This document shows, piece by piece, positions 8,909-18,014 of a stretch of DNA of 32,379 bases. The notes below the pieces were generated by a model. That model was not told the origin of the DNA. It did no database searches and saw nothing but the letters and a program-made list of their open reading frames with translations. Position numbers and translations under genes: made by a program. Origin of the DNA: an uncultured Christensenella sp. (GTDB lineage Bacteria; Bacillota; Clostridia; Christensenellales; UBA3700); assembly GCA_910577845.1 (NCBI GenBank), contig CAJTNA010000016.1, positions 1 to 32,379 on the forward strand, read 5' to 3'. Numbering within the stretch: position 1 is the first letter of the stretch; each line of letters starts with the position of its first letter.

Positions 8909-10354
8909 CTACTTAGATTGAATTATTTTTTCAAGCTTAATATCCTCTGACTTAATTGTTATACCAACACGGTCATTGCTATCATACTCGTCTTCTGTAT
9001 CTACAAAGAAATCAAAGCCGTTATCAGACTTAACAACATATTGGTACTTATCACCCTTGAAAATGCTAGACACAATATTGCCAGCAATTGGTGCAGAGTC
9101 CTCATAGTCTGTAAGGTCAATCTTATCAAAATCAACTGAAATTTTAACTTCCTCTTTGATATACTCATTTTCAGAATATCCAGCTTTTTCAAATACAGCT
9201 TTGTCATAGTTAAATACACCATCAGCAAACTCAATTTCTGTTTCGTTAAGCACTTTTGCATTGATAATATTGCTGTTTTTCTCTTTTTTCATAATGTGGA
9301 TGTCATCTGGTCTAATATAAAGACTAACTTTTTCACCCGCTTTCCACTCAGTAGTGCTATGTATTAAAAACTCCATTTTGTTTGCTACAACGCTCATCTC
9401 ATAGTGTACACCTTTGAATAAAGAGGAAATAACTACACCCTTAATTTGTCCCTTTTCTTCATCCATTAGATATATATCCTCTGGGCGAATAACAACATCA
9501 ATTGCCTCGTTTTTATCAAATCCGCCGTCTACGCATACAAACTCAGCACCTGCAAATCTAACCAACTTGTCTTTAATCATTACACCATTGATAATATTAG
9601 ATTCGCCAATAAAGTCCGCAACAAAGGCGTTAGATGGCTCATTATAAATGTCAAGTGGTGTTCCTACTTGGTGAATAATTCCGTTTTTCATTACAACAAT
9701 GCGGTCACTCATTGTAAGAGCTTCCTCTTGGTCATGAGTTACGTATACAAATGTAATGCCAAGCCTGCGGTGCATATTTTTAAGTTCCAATTGCATTTCT
9801 TGACGCATTTTTAAGTCCAATGCACCTAATGGCTCATCAAGCAACAAAACTTGTGGTTCATTTACAATAGCTCTTGCAATAGCAACCCTTTGTTGTTGTC
9901 CTCCACTTAGACTTGTAACATTACGATATTCATAGTCAGTTAAACCAACTATCTTAAGTGCTTTTTTAACTTTTTCAGAAATTAAATTCTTTATCGCTTT
10001 GCGTCTTGCCCAAAAGCCTTGTACCTCTTTACATAACTCTTTCTTTTTAAGCTTCAGTCCAAATGCAATATTGTCAAATACATTCAAGTGTGGAAATAAC
10101 GCATATCTTTGGAATACGGTATTTACTGGTCGCATATGTGGCGGAATATCTAGCACAGATTTTCCGTCAAGCATAATCTCGCCACTTGTAGGCTTTTCAA
10201 AGCCTGCAATCATTCTTAAAGTTGTAGTCTTGCCACAACCACTAGGTCCTAAAAAGGTGACAAATTCACCTTTTTCAATATTTAAATTAACGTGGTCAAC
10301 AACATTTTGACCATCGTATTCTTTACAAACGTCTTTTAATTCAATTAGTGTACT
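8909..10354 (-). CDS. potA: Polyamine ABC transporter ATPase PotA with duplicated TOBE-like module
   Basis: This ATPase powers polyamine import. With the ATG at 10354 (GGAG about 9 bases upstream) it has 481 residues. Visible are Walker A GPSGCGKTT (37-45), the signature LSGGQQQRVAIARA, Walker B LLLDEPLGALD and the switch VTHDQEEA. An insertion rich in basic residues (around QGFWARRKAIKNLI) enlarges the helical region before the signature. PotA is normally about 360 residues with one TOBE domain. Here two similar C-terminal stretches (GVVISSLFKGVHYE and, about 140 residues later, GNIVSSIFKGDKYQ) indicate a second TOBE-like copy. An upstream in-frame ATG at 10399 would overlap the regulator gene and has a poorer context. 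The gap to the regulator stop is 17 bases. Confidence 0.88.
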   Translation of the reverse strand, partial: STLIELKDVCKEYDGQNVVDHVNLNIEKGEFVTFLGPSGCGKTTTLRMIAGFEKPTSGEIMLDGKSVLDIPPHMRPVNTVFQRYALFPHLNVFDNIAFGLKLKKKELCKEVQGFWARRKAIKNLISEKVKKALKIVGLTDYEYRNVTSLSGGQQQRVAIARAIVNEPQVLLLDEPLGALDLKMRQEMQLELKNMHRRLGITFVYVTHDQEEALTMSDRIVVMKNGIIHQVGTPLDIYNEPSNAFVADFIGESNIINGVMIKDKLVRFAGAEFVCVDGGFDKNEAIDVVIRPEDIYLMDEEKGQIKGVVISSLFKGVHYEMSVVANKMEFLIHSTTEWKAGEKVSLYIRPDDIHIMKKEKNSNIINAKVLNETEIEFADGVFNYDKAVFEKAGYSENEYIKEEVKISVDFDKIDLTDYEDSAPIAGNIVSSIFKGDKYQYVVKSDNGFDFFVDTEDEYDSNDRVGITIKSEDIKLEKIIQSK

Positions 10355-10371
10355 CATATGTGTTTTCTCCA

Positions 10372-10905
10372 TTAAAATGTTGGTGGACTTGAAATCCAAA
10401 TAATTTTTGCTGGTATTGTACTAGCATTTTCTATATAATGTAGCTTATCAGATGTAAAATAAAAACTCTCTTTTGCTTTTACTGTGTAGCTATTTTTGCC
10501 AAGATGTAATATTATTTTGCCAGAAAGTACATATCCAAACTCCTCACCTTCGTGTGGCATATCCTCGGGCAAGCTGTACTTTGGTTTTATAGTTACAAGC
10601 AAAGGCTCCATTTCGTTTTTTTGGCAGTTAGGTACAAGCCATATTTTTTCTTGCTCTAAACTATCTTTAACAATAAAGTCGTTTTCTGTAAAAACAACTT
10701 GCTCGTCTTGCTCCTCTTTGAAAAAAGTTTGTGCATCTGTACCAAGTGCAGATAAAATATCAATTAAAGTTGAGATTGACGGACTTGTCAAATCATTTTC
10801 TAGCTGAGATATGTATCCTTTTGTAAGTTCGCACCTATCTGCAAGCTCTGATTGTGTGAGGGATAATTGTAAACGTAATCTTTTAATTTTTGAACCGATT
10901 TCCAT
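10372..10905 (-). CDS. XRE-family regulator with cupin sensor domain
   Basis: This 177-residue transcription factor has an N-terminal Cro/C1-type helix-turn-helix (about residues 6-60, with LTQSELADRCELTKGYISQLE) and a C-terminal cupin_2 barrel (about 105-172, with PHEGEEFGYVLSGKI). This two-domain layout is the same as PuuR, the putrescine-responsive repressor of Escherichia coli. As the first gene of the pot operon it probably senses polyamine or a related small ligand and controls the transporter and itself. The start has an AAGGAG site about 6 bases upstream. A dyad at 11007-11023 overlapping the predicted -35 could be its operator. The ligand is inferred from context only. Confidence 0.85.
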   Translation of the reverse strand: MEIGSKIKRLRLQLSLTQSELADRCELTKGYISQLENDLTSPSISTLIDILSALGTDAQTFFKEEQDEQVVFTENDFIVKDSLEQEKIWLVPNCQKNEMEPLLVTIKPKYSLPEDMPHEGEEFGYVLSGKIILHLGKNSYTVKAKESFYFTSDKLHYIENASTIPAKIIWISSPPTF

Positions 10906-10992
10906 AAAAACTCCTTACTTAGAATTATTCTCATAGTTACTGTCACTAAAATATTTAAACCATATACTAATTTTTTTAAAATCGTCACATTT

Positions 10993-11022
10993 ATAATATC
11001 TACTAAATTGCCTAATATGCAA
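10993..11022 (-). promoter_or_regulatory. Putative pot operon promoter with overlapping dyad
   Basis: On the minus strand, TTGCAT (11022-11017) and TATTAT (10998-10993) are spaced by 18 bases, about 90 bases upstream of the regulator gene. A dyad ATTGC-N7-GCAAT at 11007-11023 overlaps the -35, a plausible operator for the XRE regulator. Both calls rest on pattern alone. Confidence 0.4.
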
Positions 11023-11421
11023 TAGTAAATTTCTAGATGCAAGTATTATTTAAGTTATTAGAAAATTACAAAGTTAAAAACTTAATTATAAGCATTACAA
11101 ATCAATAGTTTATTTAAAAGCAAACTTTAAAAAGTTTGAAAGCAATATAATAGTTGTTTTTTGTAACCAATAATTGGTAAGTAAAAAACTGCGGACTTTC
11201 CAAATAAAATATTGGGTCACTTATACTAAAAACTTTGCTTTATAATTAAAATTTTAATTGATTTAAATTTATTTATTAAATGAAGTAGCTCTATTTTTAC
11301 AATAATTTTGTAAAGTTTAACTTTTTTTCTAAATAAATATTGAACTACATTTAATATTCATTATATCTATCAAACATTACAAACAAGTAAACAACTTTAA
11401 AGTTATATCCAGTTAATAATA

Positions 11422-11515
11422 CTAAACACAAAGTTTAGCAAAACATTGTATATTAAACACAAAGTTTAGTAAAACATTATTTGCTAAACATAAAGTTTAA
11501 TAAAATTAAACATAC
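11422..11515. repeat. Three tandem 31-bp repeats, each with a CTAAAC/GTTTAG dyad
   Basis: Units begin at 11423, 11454 and 11485 with an exact 31-bp period. The first two share almost all bases, and the third diverges after about 20. Each carries TAAAC-N5-GTTTA (CTAAACACAAAGTTTAG in the first), a hairpin or operator-like half-site pair. A weaker related sequence lies near 11388. There are no distinct spacers, so it is not a CRISPR array. Confidence 0.75.
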
Positions 11516-11881
11516 TGAGTATATCACATATAAAGCAAGCTGTCAATTATTTGAATATAATTTTTTGCAGTAAATTTAAAAATTTTTATAACATTTATTA
11601 CCAATCTTTACCAAAAACATTTTTTAGTTTGATTTAAAATTCAATCAGTACTTGATTAGCAATTTTTTATTTTTATATATTTTGCTTAGTTTAATACAAA
11701 TTTGTCAAAGTCTTTGGCAACTGCTTTTGATTATTAAAGTTATCTATAGCTTTGTAATATTAGATAACTTTTGCTTATGTAAGTTGCTTAAAATAATTGT
11801 AAAAGCATAAATGTTTATTGATTAAGGAATATGTAAAAAGAAAATAATAATTGTGTAATTCTACAACAAGAATACTTGTTA

Positions 11882-11918
11882 AATTATATCTATCCACATT
11901 GTGCAGATAGATATAATT
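11882..11918. repeat. Long perfect hairpin (13-bp stem)
   Basis: AATTATATCTATC at 11882-11894 is the exact complement of 11906-11918, with an 11-base loop that itself holds CAC/GTG. No T-run follows closely on either strand. It could be an RNA structure or a binding site. Confidence 0.5.
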
Positions 11919-12011
11919 GACTTAAAAGGCTTGTTTTAGTTGAATTTTTATAGGTTTTCTATAAATGAATAAAATTTAAAAATATGAATATCTACATAAT
12001 GTAGACAAAAA

Positions 12012-12039
12012 AAAACACTTGCGGAGTAGCAAGTGTTTT
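12012..12039 (-). terminator. Terminator of the thioredoxin gene
   Basis: An 11-bp stem (AAAACACTTGC at 12012-12022 paired with 12029-12039) has a 6-base loop. A run of nine As on the plus strand gives a U-run on the minus transcript. It lies about 145 bases past the trxA stop. Confidence 0.75.
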
Positions 12040-12184
12040 AAGTTTTTATTTAATTAATTTTTGTTACACATCCGTTTAACTAATTTTTGCTTTTATATTA
12101 AACTATACTAATTTAAGCAATTGTTGTTAGTCAAATTCTTGTAATTTTGCATTTAAATAATTTTTTTGTTTAGTTTTTTATATC

Positions 12185-12487
12185 CTATTTTACAAAAGCC
12201 TTTAGTTGATTAATGTTCATTACACCAACTTGTTTATCTTTTTCCTCTCCGTTCTTGAACAAAATAAGAGTAGGAATTGACATTATACCATAATCCTTTG
12301 CCACATCGCTTACTTGGTCTACATTTACTTTTAGTACTTCAACATTCTCTGCCTCTTTTGCAAATTGTTCTAATATTGGTGCTAGCATTTTGCAAGGTCC
12401 GCACCAATCTGCGTAAAAATCTACCAGTACAGTACCGCTACTAATTGAGTTAATAAATTCTTCTTTGTTTTCAATGTGTTTTAACAT
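12185..12487 (-). CDS. trxA: Thioredoxin
   Basis: This 100-residue protein is a standard thioredoxin, the small cytosolic dithiol donor for reductases and protein disulfides. It has the active-site WCGPC (28-32) with the following lysine, and the cis-proline loop SIPT. The length is normal and there is no signal peptide. It is a single-gene unit with its own consensus promoter (12543-12570), a GGAG site 8 bases before the ATG, and a terminator at 12012-12039. No thioredoxin reductase gene is nearby. Confidence 0.95.
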   Translation of the reverse strand: MLKHIENKEEFINSISSGTVLVDFYADWCGPCKMLAPILEQFAKEAENVEVLKVNVDQVSDVAKDYGIMSIPTLILFKNGEEKDKQVGVMNINQLKAFVK

Positions 12488-12542
12488 AAAATTATCTCCT
12501 TAAAATTGTTATATTGTTATTATTTACAATATTTCTATCTTT

Positions 12543-12570
12543 AGTATAGCATATTGTTTGAAAGTGTCAA
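12543..12570 (-). promoter_or_regulatory. Promoter of trxA
   Basis: On the minus strand, a perfect TTGACA (12570-12565) and TATACT (12548-12543) are separated by 16 bases. The start codon lies about 55 bases downstream of the -10. Confidence 0.8.
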
Positions 12571-13680
12571 CCTATTCTTTTAAAAATTCGTAAAAAAGTG
12601 TGCGAATTTTGTATTTTTAACCTTTACCAGCATTTACAATCTAATAAAGTCATATCTTTTTGCAAAGTAGTAAAAGACTTAGCAATATATTACTTATCAG
12701 CATTGTCATTTATACGTTACTTTTTTACCTTGCACCACAAATCGCAATACATTTTTTAAAGTAGATATGTTTTACAAAAAAAACAAGTCTACAAGCAATT
12801 AAAGAAATATTTGTCAAAAAAACAACTTATAAGTAGTAAAGAAATGTTTTGTAAAAAAATGAAATCTAGTTTATTGGTAATAGCGTTACATTATGTCAAA
12901 AAAACAAAATCAAACACCAAGTCAAAAAAAGGTATTCCTTATGTTTAGTATCAAATTTCGCTTTTATTATATCTATTCTAATGCTTTGAGTGGCTTGCAA
13001 TCATTAAAAACATTTTTCAATTTTGTGGGTGGGTTGAGGTAATTGTTATATCTGTTTGCGGTATGTTGTAGTTGCTATTAATGTGGTGTGTTTAAAGCTA
13101 TTGTAATTGACAAATAGATACAACTAGATTAGGCTGGAATCATTGTACATAGGTTGACTTTTTATACGATAAAATTTAGTAAGCAACTTTCTAGTGTAAA
13201 TTAAATAAAAGACACGTATTGGCTAAAAAATAAAATAGTTTAAAGTGTAGCTAATTTTTATGTAAAATTTATGTACTATTTTTGCAGTTTAAGGTTTGAT
13301 TAAGGTTAATGCCTTATTATAATATTGTATTATACCGCATATAGGTAACGCCAAAAATTTAAGGATAGTAAATTAAGGCGTCTTTTATGAGCAATATATA
13401 TGAAAATTGTACATTATTGAAATTATTGATTTGCCATACAAAATAAATTCTGTAAAGACTTTTAAGATGATACGTGTTGGCATTTGTAAATAGTTGATAA
13501 TAATTCAAACTAAAAATGCTTGTTGGTTTTAGAAAAAATGCGACTTAGATAATTGATGGCTTTCGTCTTATAACAAGTAGGTGGCAATTTAAAATTTAAT
13601 GCTCATTGAATTCTGTTTTAGTTAGTAATTGGTGTTGATTATGTGTGGTGGTCTATTAATGATTTCTTAGGGAGGAAATT
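12571..13680. other. Non-coding region upstream of the surface protein gene
   Basis: No gene is supported in this 1.1-kb stretch. Loosely repeated motifs such as GTCAAAAAAACAA (near 12813 and 12895) and AAAGAAAT occur between 12800 and 12930. The candidate promoter at 13296-13323 would give a leader of about 350 bases. Inside it a hairpin at 13348-13381 (ACGCC/GGCGT with inner A/T pairs) is followed by TCTTTTA and might act as an attenuator. No known riboswitch class was recognised. Confidence 0.4.
13296..13323 (+). promoter_or_regulatory. Putative promoter of the GLUG surface protein gene
   Basis: TTGATT (13296-13301) and a perfect TATAAT (13318-13323) are spaced by 16 bases. A leader of about 350 bases would precede the start codon, longer than for any other gene here except the ApgM fusion and the T-box operon. 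Confidence 0.5.
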
Positions 13681-16600
13681 ATGGAAAGGAGAAAAGCTAA
13701 AATATCAGCTGTATGTATAAGCATAATTATGATATTGTCCGTTTTAATGACGGCTATAGGCATTTATGCTTTTAAAAATCCGATGGTTAATAAAAATAGC
13801 TATGGTGCTGGTTTGTCTGCTAATCTAAATTATAATGAGGATGATTACGTTGGTAGGATAGGTGATAGAACTGCTTATATGAATGAGCAGGATTATGCTA
13901 ATCTTTCTAACTGGGAACCTATTACTAGTCAAAATGATGATTTGGAAAATTTCTTGATACAAGAGGGTAAATATCAAGGTAAAAATGGTTATTTGACAGA
14001 GGATGTTACATTAGATTGGAAAAGTTTTACTTTTGATTCAAGAGTGCGTGCTGCACTAGCACCAAAAAGAGCAGGTGCTTTAAATGTACAATTGGATGGT
14101 TGCGGATATACTATTACATATGTTGGTGATTCTGAAATTGTAGATACTGGGTCTGGTTTGCAAGGTGGTCGTACTGATGCTGACTATCATAATCTTCCTA
14201 TGCAACAATGTCAAGTTTACAATGATATAACATCCGGTGTGCTTGTAGGAAATGATGGGTCAGATATTGCCGGTAGAAATGAGGCAAAAGAAGGTTATGC
14301 TAAAGACTCAAAAGACAATGACAAAGTCGGTTATCACGCTTTTGGTGGTATGCTTAATGTTTTAAGCAAAGACGGCGTACTTAAAAACTTTAAGTTTAAG
14401 ATTGATTCTACTCACGCTTTTTATTATATTGATAGACGTGAGGATGATGGTAATGGTAGTATTAACACTGTAGGTAAACGACAAGGATGGTTTAAAGTTC
14501 AAGTAGCATTTGGCGGTCTTGTAGGATACAATAATGGTGGTAGTATTGATAATGTTTCTGTTGAGCTTACAAGTAATAAATATTTGTATGCGTCTTCATT
14601 TAAAGGAAACAAAGCTGACCACTCAACTTGGAATGACCATATTTTCTCAGAACGTGATACTGTTGCTGCTATTATGCAAGGTTTGGTTGTAGGTGTTAAT
14701 GATGGCGGTTCAATTACAAATGTAAGCAGTACTATGAAACAAAATTCTGGTATGAAAATTGCAGCTGGTTCAGCTTGGTGGACACTTGATAATGTTGAAT
14801 ACGCTTCTACTGGTGCTACATTGCTTGGCGGTATTTGTGGTGCGATGTTTGGCAATGGCAAAATGAGCAACTTATATTTGAATGTTGAAAGCGGTGCATA
14901 TCTAGATGTAGATTTAAGAAAATATACATCTAACGACCAATATAAGTACACAGGTTATAAAATAATAGGCGGTATAGTAGCTTCAAATGTTTCAGGAAAT
15001 ATAAGTTCCGCAATGGTTACTGGTAATATGGATTTCTTGAGAACTTGGGGTGACATTGAAGGTGAATTTAACTTTGGTACAGCAGCGAATGGTAATTTAG
15101 CTGTCAAACGTGCTACAGTGCTAAAAAGTATTTTTGTTGCAGAGGGTACTCAACCAACTAATATGATATACAAAAATGCAAATGGTGGTACTACAAGTGA
15201 TATTGCAAATCCGCATCCAGATAATGAAGAGGCTTCAATGCTAAATTCAAATAGTAATACTGGTTATAGACCAGTTAGCCAAATGGTTAGATTGCAAACA
15301 AGGGGCTACGATAATGGAAACAATCAAAATGAGATAAAGTATTATTTTAGCCACGATGCATATGATGTAGTAGGTGAGAATAATAAAGTTCCAGTGTATG
15401 ACAAAGCTATGATATTTGTACCAGAGGGTAAATTGTTGTGGGATTTGTATGGCAAATTGGTATATGATAATTTGTATAAGGGTGCTACAAATGAGGATAT
15501 TCCATATTATTATGAAACTCCTGAGGCAAAAATTTATGTAGGTAATACAGGTGCAGGTGAAATTGGTTTTTATACAAAAGTAAATGTAAATAGTTCAAAT
15601 GCCTCTCAAGATATTTATGAGAATTCAAATAAACAAGGTGAATTTTGGCAAGAGATGTCAGACCAAAATAGAGCGAGAAGAGCGGGTGTAGAGAATAGTA
15701 AGTTATATTATAATGGTACTACATATCAATTAAAGCTTAAAGTTGATATTGGTGATGGCAGTGGTTATAAATTGTATGACCAAGGTTTGAATATACGCAA
15801 TGTTGGTGACCTAAAGAATGCTAAAAAGCTTACTGGTGGTGCACCAGTTGAGTTGTATTGCGAAGTAAAGGAAGGGGAAACTGAGGAAACTACTGTAGCA
15901 TACGCAAATCTTGACAAGAGATTGTTGATTACTCTTAATGATATAACTGGTATGGATAGAACTCTTGAGATTTTAAAGAGAGATTTGATTGTTACAACTA
16001 CTGAGGGATATACTTATGGTGAGTCAACAGTGTTTGACAATATCCAAGTATCTTTTGGAAAGTCAGAAAATGACCCAGTAAATTCAGGTTTAGTTGATGG
16101 CGAGGCAATGTTGTGGCAAGAGATTACATTTAATCCAGATAGTAATGGCGTAGTAACAATTGATTTGAATGTAGCTGGACACCATATGTTAAGACCTTCT
16201 TCAAATAACTATGTTTTGAAATCTGCAGTAAGTGATGATGTTTATAATGAAAGTACAACTTTCACAGCTTACATTTTACCTCACGAGATTACTGTAGAAG
16301 ATGGTATTTATATTAGAGGAACTGCAGTAAACGGCAAGTTTGAAATCGTTAATAATAGAGATTTTGGTGATGCAGATAAGAATAATGAAAAACGTAAAAT
16401 TAGAATTAGTGCAAGATTTAATGATGGTCATTTTACAGCAGACGGAATTATATTGACTACCGCAAGTGGTAATACATATGAGTTTGATAGCAGTAATATG
16501 ACAGAATATACTCAAACAGCAAGAGGTTTGTATTATATTGAATACACTGTAACTAATAATGGTGACGAATCTAATACATCTGGTGTTTTGAAGAGTATTG

Positions 16601-17640
16601 GTTGGAAAAATTATAAAGTACAAAATTATAATGTTGAAATTAATTATGCAGACAAAACTGAAACTATAACTAGCGAACACAGATATGGTGACAAAGTAGC
16701 ATTGGAAGCTACACCAACTGATAGTGAAGTATTTGTAGGCTGGAGATTTGTTGAGGGGTCAAGTAATTACACTGCTTTCACAAATATGGATGATAATAGG
16801 CAGTATTTGACTTATAAACAAAATGATTTCTTTAAAATTAAGGGTGATATTAAGCTTGAGGCAGTGTATATTGCTAGAGATGAGTCAAAATATCTACAAT
16901 ATTATACAGATAATTATGGTGCTATATTAAGAACACGTCAAGCAGATAGTGATGTTCCATCAAGACAATATACCTTGCCACAAAATATGGGCTGGAAATT
17001 CAAAGAGTGGCAGAAAATTGACAATATCCAAGGTGTTGAGGGTAGAGTTGTATTCTTTAGGACTGTATATGAGGGTAATGATGACCCTGCAACAGTACAA
17101 TTGATTCAAGATGGTGAAGTTTCTTGGGAGCATTTTGGTAGAGCTATTACTTTGAAAGCTGGAAGGAAATATCTTGTTAATGATAGTCTGGTTCAAGTTT
17201 TAGATAAAGACTTAACGATATATGCAATTAATAATATGATTATAACTGATGTTACTGATGAATCTACAGAAGATAATGATTATCCTAAAACATCATTAAG
17301 ACATAGGTCTTTCCAATATGGTGATACACTATACATTAATTTAACATTCACTTATGGTGGTTTTGGTCAATCTTATATTACTGGTTCTACTGAGGGTATG
17401 ACAGAAGATGAAATAAGAAAGGCTAACAAACCAAAGATAGAATTGTTTGGTTTTGATGAAAATGACTTTACAGAGTATGTAAGACAAGGAAATATTTATC
17501 AATTGAGCATAGTTATTACAATGCAAGAGTTAGAATGTAGATTTGGTAACAATACTGATATTATATCTACATTAACAGTTAATGGTGAAAAATTTGACAG
17601 TGTATTAGAAATATTGTTAAAAAATAAAAGTTTTTATTAA
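13681..17640 (+). CDS. Large secreted surface protein with GLUG-like and InlB-type repeats
   Basis: This 1319-residue protein begins with a basic N-terminus and one hydrophobic segment (about residues 9-30), a signal peptide or N-terminal anchor. Four GLUG-like glycine motifs follow: GGLVGYNNGGSIDNVS near 279, QGLVVGVNDGGSITNVS near 333, GGICGAMFGNGKMSNLY near 383 and GGIVASNVSGNISSAMV near 430. These are typical of beta-solenoid adhesins. A divergent InlB/Listeria-Bacteroides-type repeat lies around 983-1023 (YGDKVALEATP...FVGWRF). No LPXTG motif or C-terminal membrane helix is seen, so wall attachment is unexplained or rests on the N-terminal helix. A GGGAGG site lies 5 bases before the ATG. 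The likely role is adhesion or carbohydrate contact, inferred from domain type only. Confidence 0.8.
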   Translation: MERRKAKISAVCISIIMILSVLMTAIGIYAFKNPMVNKNSYGAGLSANLNYNEDDYVGRIGDRTAYMNEQDYANLSNWEPITSQNDDLENFLIQEGKYQGKNGYLTEDVTLDWKSFTFDSRVRAALAPKRAGALNVQLDGCGYTITYVGDSEIVDTGSGLQGGRTDADYHNLPMQQCQVYNDITSGVLVGNDGSDIAGRNEAKEGYAKDSKDNDKVGYHAFGGMLNVLSKDGVLKNFKFKIDSTHAFYYIDRREDDGNGSINTVGKRQGWFKVQVAFGGLVGYNNGGSIDNVSVELTSNKYLYASSFKGNKADHSTWNDHIFSERDTVAAIMQGLVVGVNDGGSITNVSSTMKQNSGMKIAAGSAWWTLDNVEYASTGATLLGGICGAMFGNGKMSNLYLNVESGAYLDVDLRKYTSNDQYKYTGYKIIGGIVASNVSGNISSAMVTGNMDFLRTWGDIEGEFNFGTAANGNLAVKRATVLKSIFVAEGTQPTNMIYKNANGGTTSDIANPHPDNEEASMLNSNSNTGYRPVSQMVRLQTRGYDNGNNQNEIKYYFSHDAYDVVGENNKVPVYDKAMIFVPEGKLLWDLYGKLVYDNLYKGATNEDIPYYYETPEAKIYVGNTGAGEIGFYTKVNVNSSNASQDIYENSNKQGEFWQEMSDQNRARRAGVENSKLYYNGTTYQLKLKVDIGDGSGYKLYDQGLNIRNVGDLKNAKKLTGGAPVELYCEVKEGETEETTVAYANLDKRLLITLNDITGMDRTLEILKRDLIVTTTEGYTYGESTVFDNIQVSFGKSENDPVNSGLVDGEAMLWQEITFNPDSNGVVTIDLNVAGHHMLRPSSNNYVLKSAVSDDVYNESTTFTAYILPHEITVEDGIYIRGTAVNGKFEIVNNRDFGDADKNNEKRKIRISARFNDGHFTADGIILTTASGNTYEFDSSNMTEYTQTARGLYYIEYTVTNNGDESNTSGVLKSIGWKNYKVQNYNVEINYADKTETITSEHRYGDKVALEATPTDSEVFVGWRFVEGSSNYTAFTNMDDNRQYLTYKQNDFFKIKGDIKLEAVYIARDESKYLQYYTDNYGAILRTRQADSDVPSRQYTLPQNMGWKFKEWQKIDNIQGVEGRVVFFRTVYEGNDDPATVQLIQDGEVSWEHFGRAITLKAGRKYLVNDSLVQVLDKDLTIYAINNMIITDVTDESTEDNDYPKTSLRHRSFQYGDTLYINLTFTYGGFGQSYITGSTEGMTEDEIRKANKPKIELFGFDENDFTEYVRQGNIYQLSIVITMQELECRFGNNTDIISTLTVNGEKFDSVLEILLKNKSFY

Positions 17641-17657
17641 GCACTTTAAAGTTGCAC

Positions 17658-17914
17658 TTACATAAATAAAAATAATGTGTAAAATTGCAAAAATTAAGGT
17701 GTAAGACTTAATGAAATTGTTTTATTATTCTTTATGAGAAAATTTAGCATTGATAGCAATTACATTAATATAAAGGTGTAAAATAGCAAAAAGTCATTGT
17801 ATAATTGTAAGTCGAGAGTGGTTGAATAATTTCTGATAGTTCATAGTTTGATATGCTGAACATTTGGCAATTACATAAATATTTATATGTAAAATAGCTA
17901 GAAAACAATGTAAG
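17658..17914. repeat. Three spaced copies of a ~50-bp TTACA...TGTAA repeat
   Basis: Copies start at 17658, 17760 and 17871. Each has TTACATWAATA, then TGTAAAATWGC (17678, 17777, 17888), and ends with TGTAAG or GTGTAAG (17705, 17811, 17914). TTACA and TGTAA form an inverted pair in every copy; the third, 17871-17892, is nearly a full palindrome. Spacing is 102 and 111 bases. The array lies in the 3' region of the surface protein gene. Confidence 0.65.
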
Positions 17915-17986
17915 CATAATCAAACAAAAATGTGCTAAAGATAAAAAGCACAAAAGATTAAAATTAAATTAATTTGTTATAACTCA

Positions 17987-18014
17987 AAAAACTCACTTTT
18001 ATAAGTGGGTTTTT
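17987..18014 (+). terminator. Terminator downstream of the surface protein gene
   Basis: A 12-bp stem with one G-U pair (17987-17998 with 18003-18014) has a TTAT loop. The 3' arm ends in Ts and is followed by GTTTTG. The A-rich 5' flank could let it act in both directions. It sits about 350 bases past the stop codon, beyond the repeat array. Confidence 0.75.

Larger units (their letters stand above)
10906..12184. other. 1.3-kb AT-rich non-coding region with repeats and hairpins
   Basis: No convincing gene is seen. The stretch contains the pot operon promoter (10993-11022), three 31-bp iterated dyads (11422-11515), a 13-bp perfect hairpin (11882-11918), a small TCTACA/TGTAGA hairpin near 11990-12004 and the thioredoxin terminator (12012-12039). 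It could encode a small RNA, but no known family is recognisable. Confidence 0.5.

Noticed and set aside
11422..11515. Possible CRISPR array
   Set aside because: The 31-bp period includes almost no unique spacer; units are contiguous copies with internal dyads, only three are present, and no cas gene is in the window.
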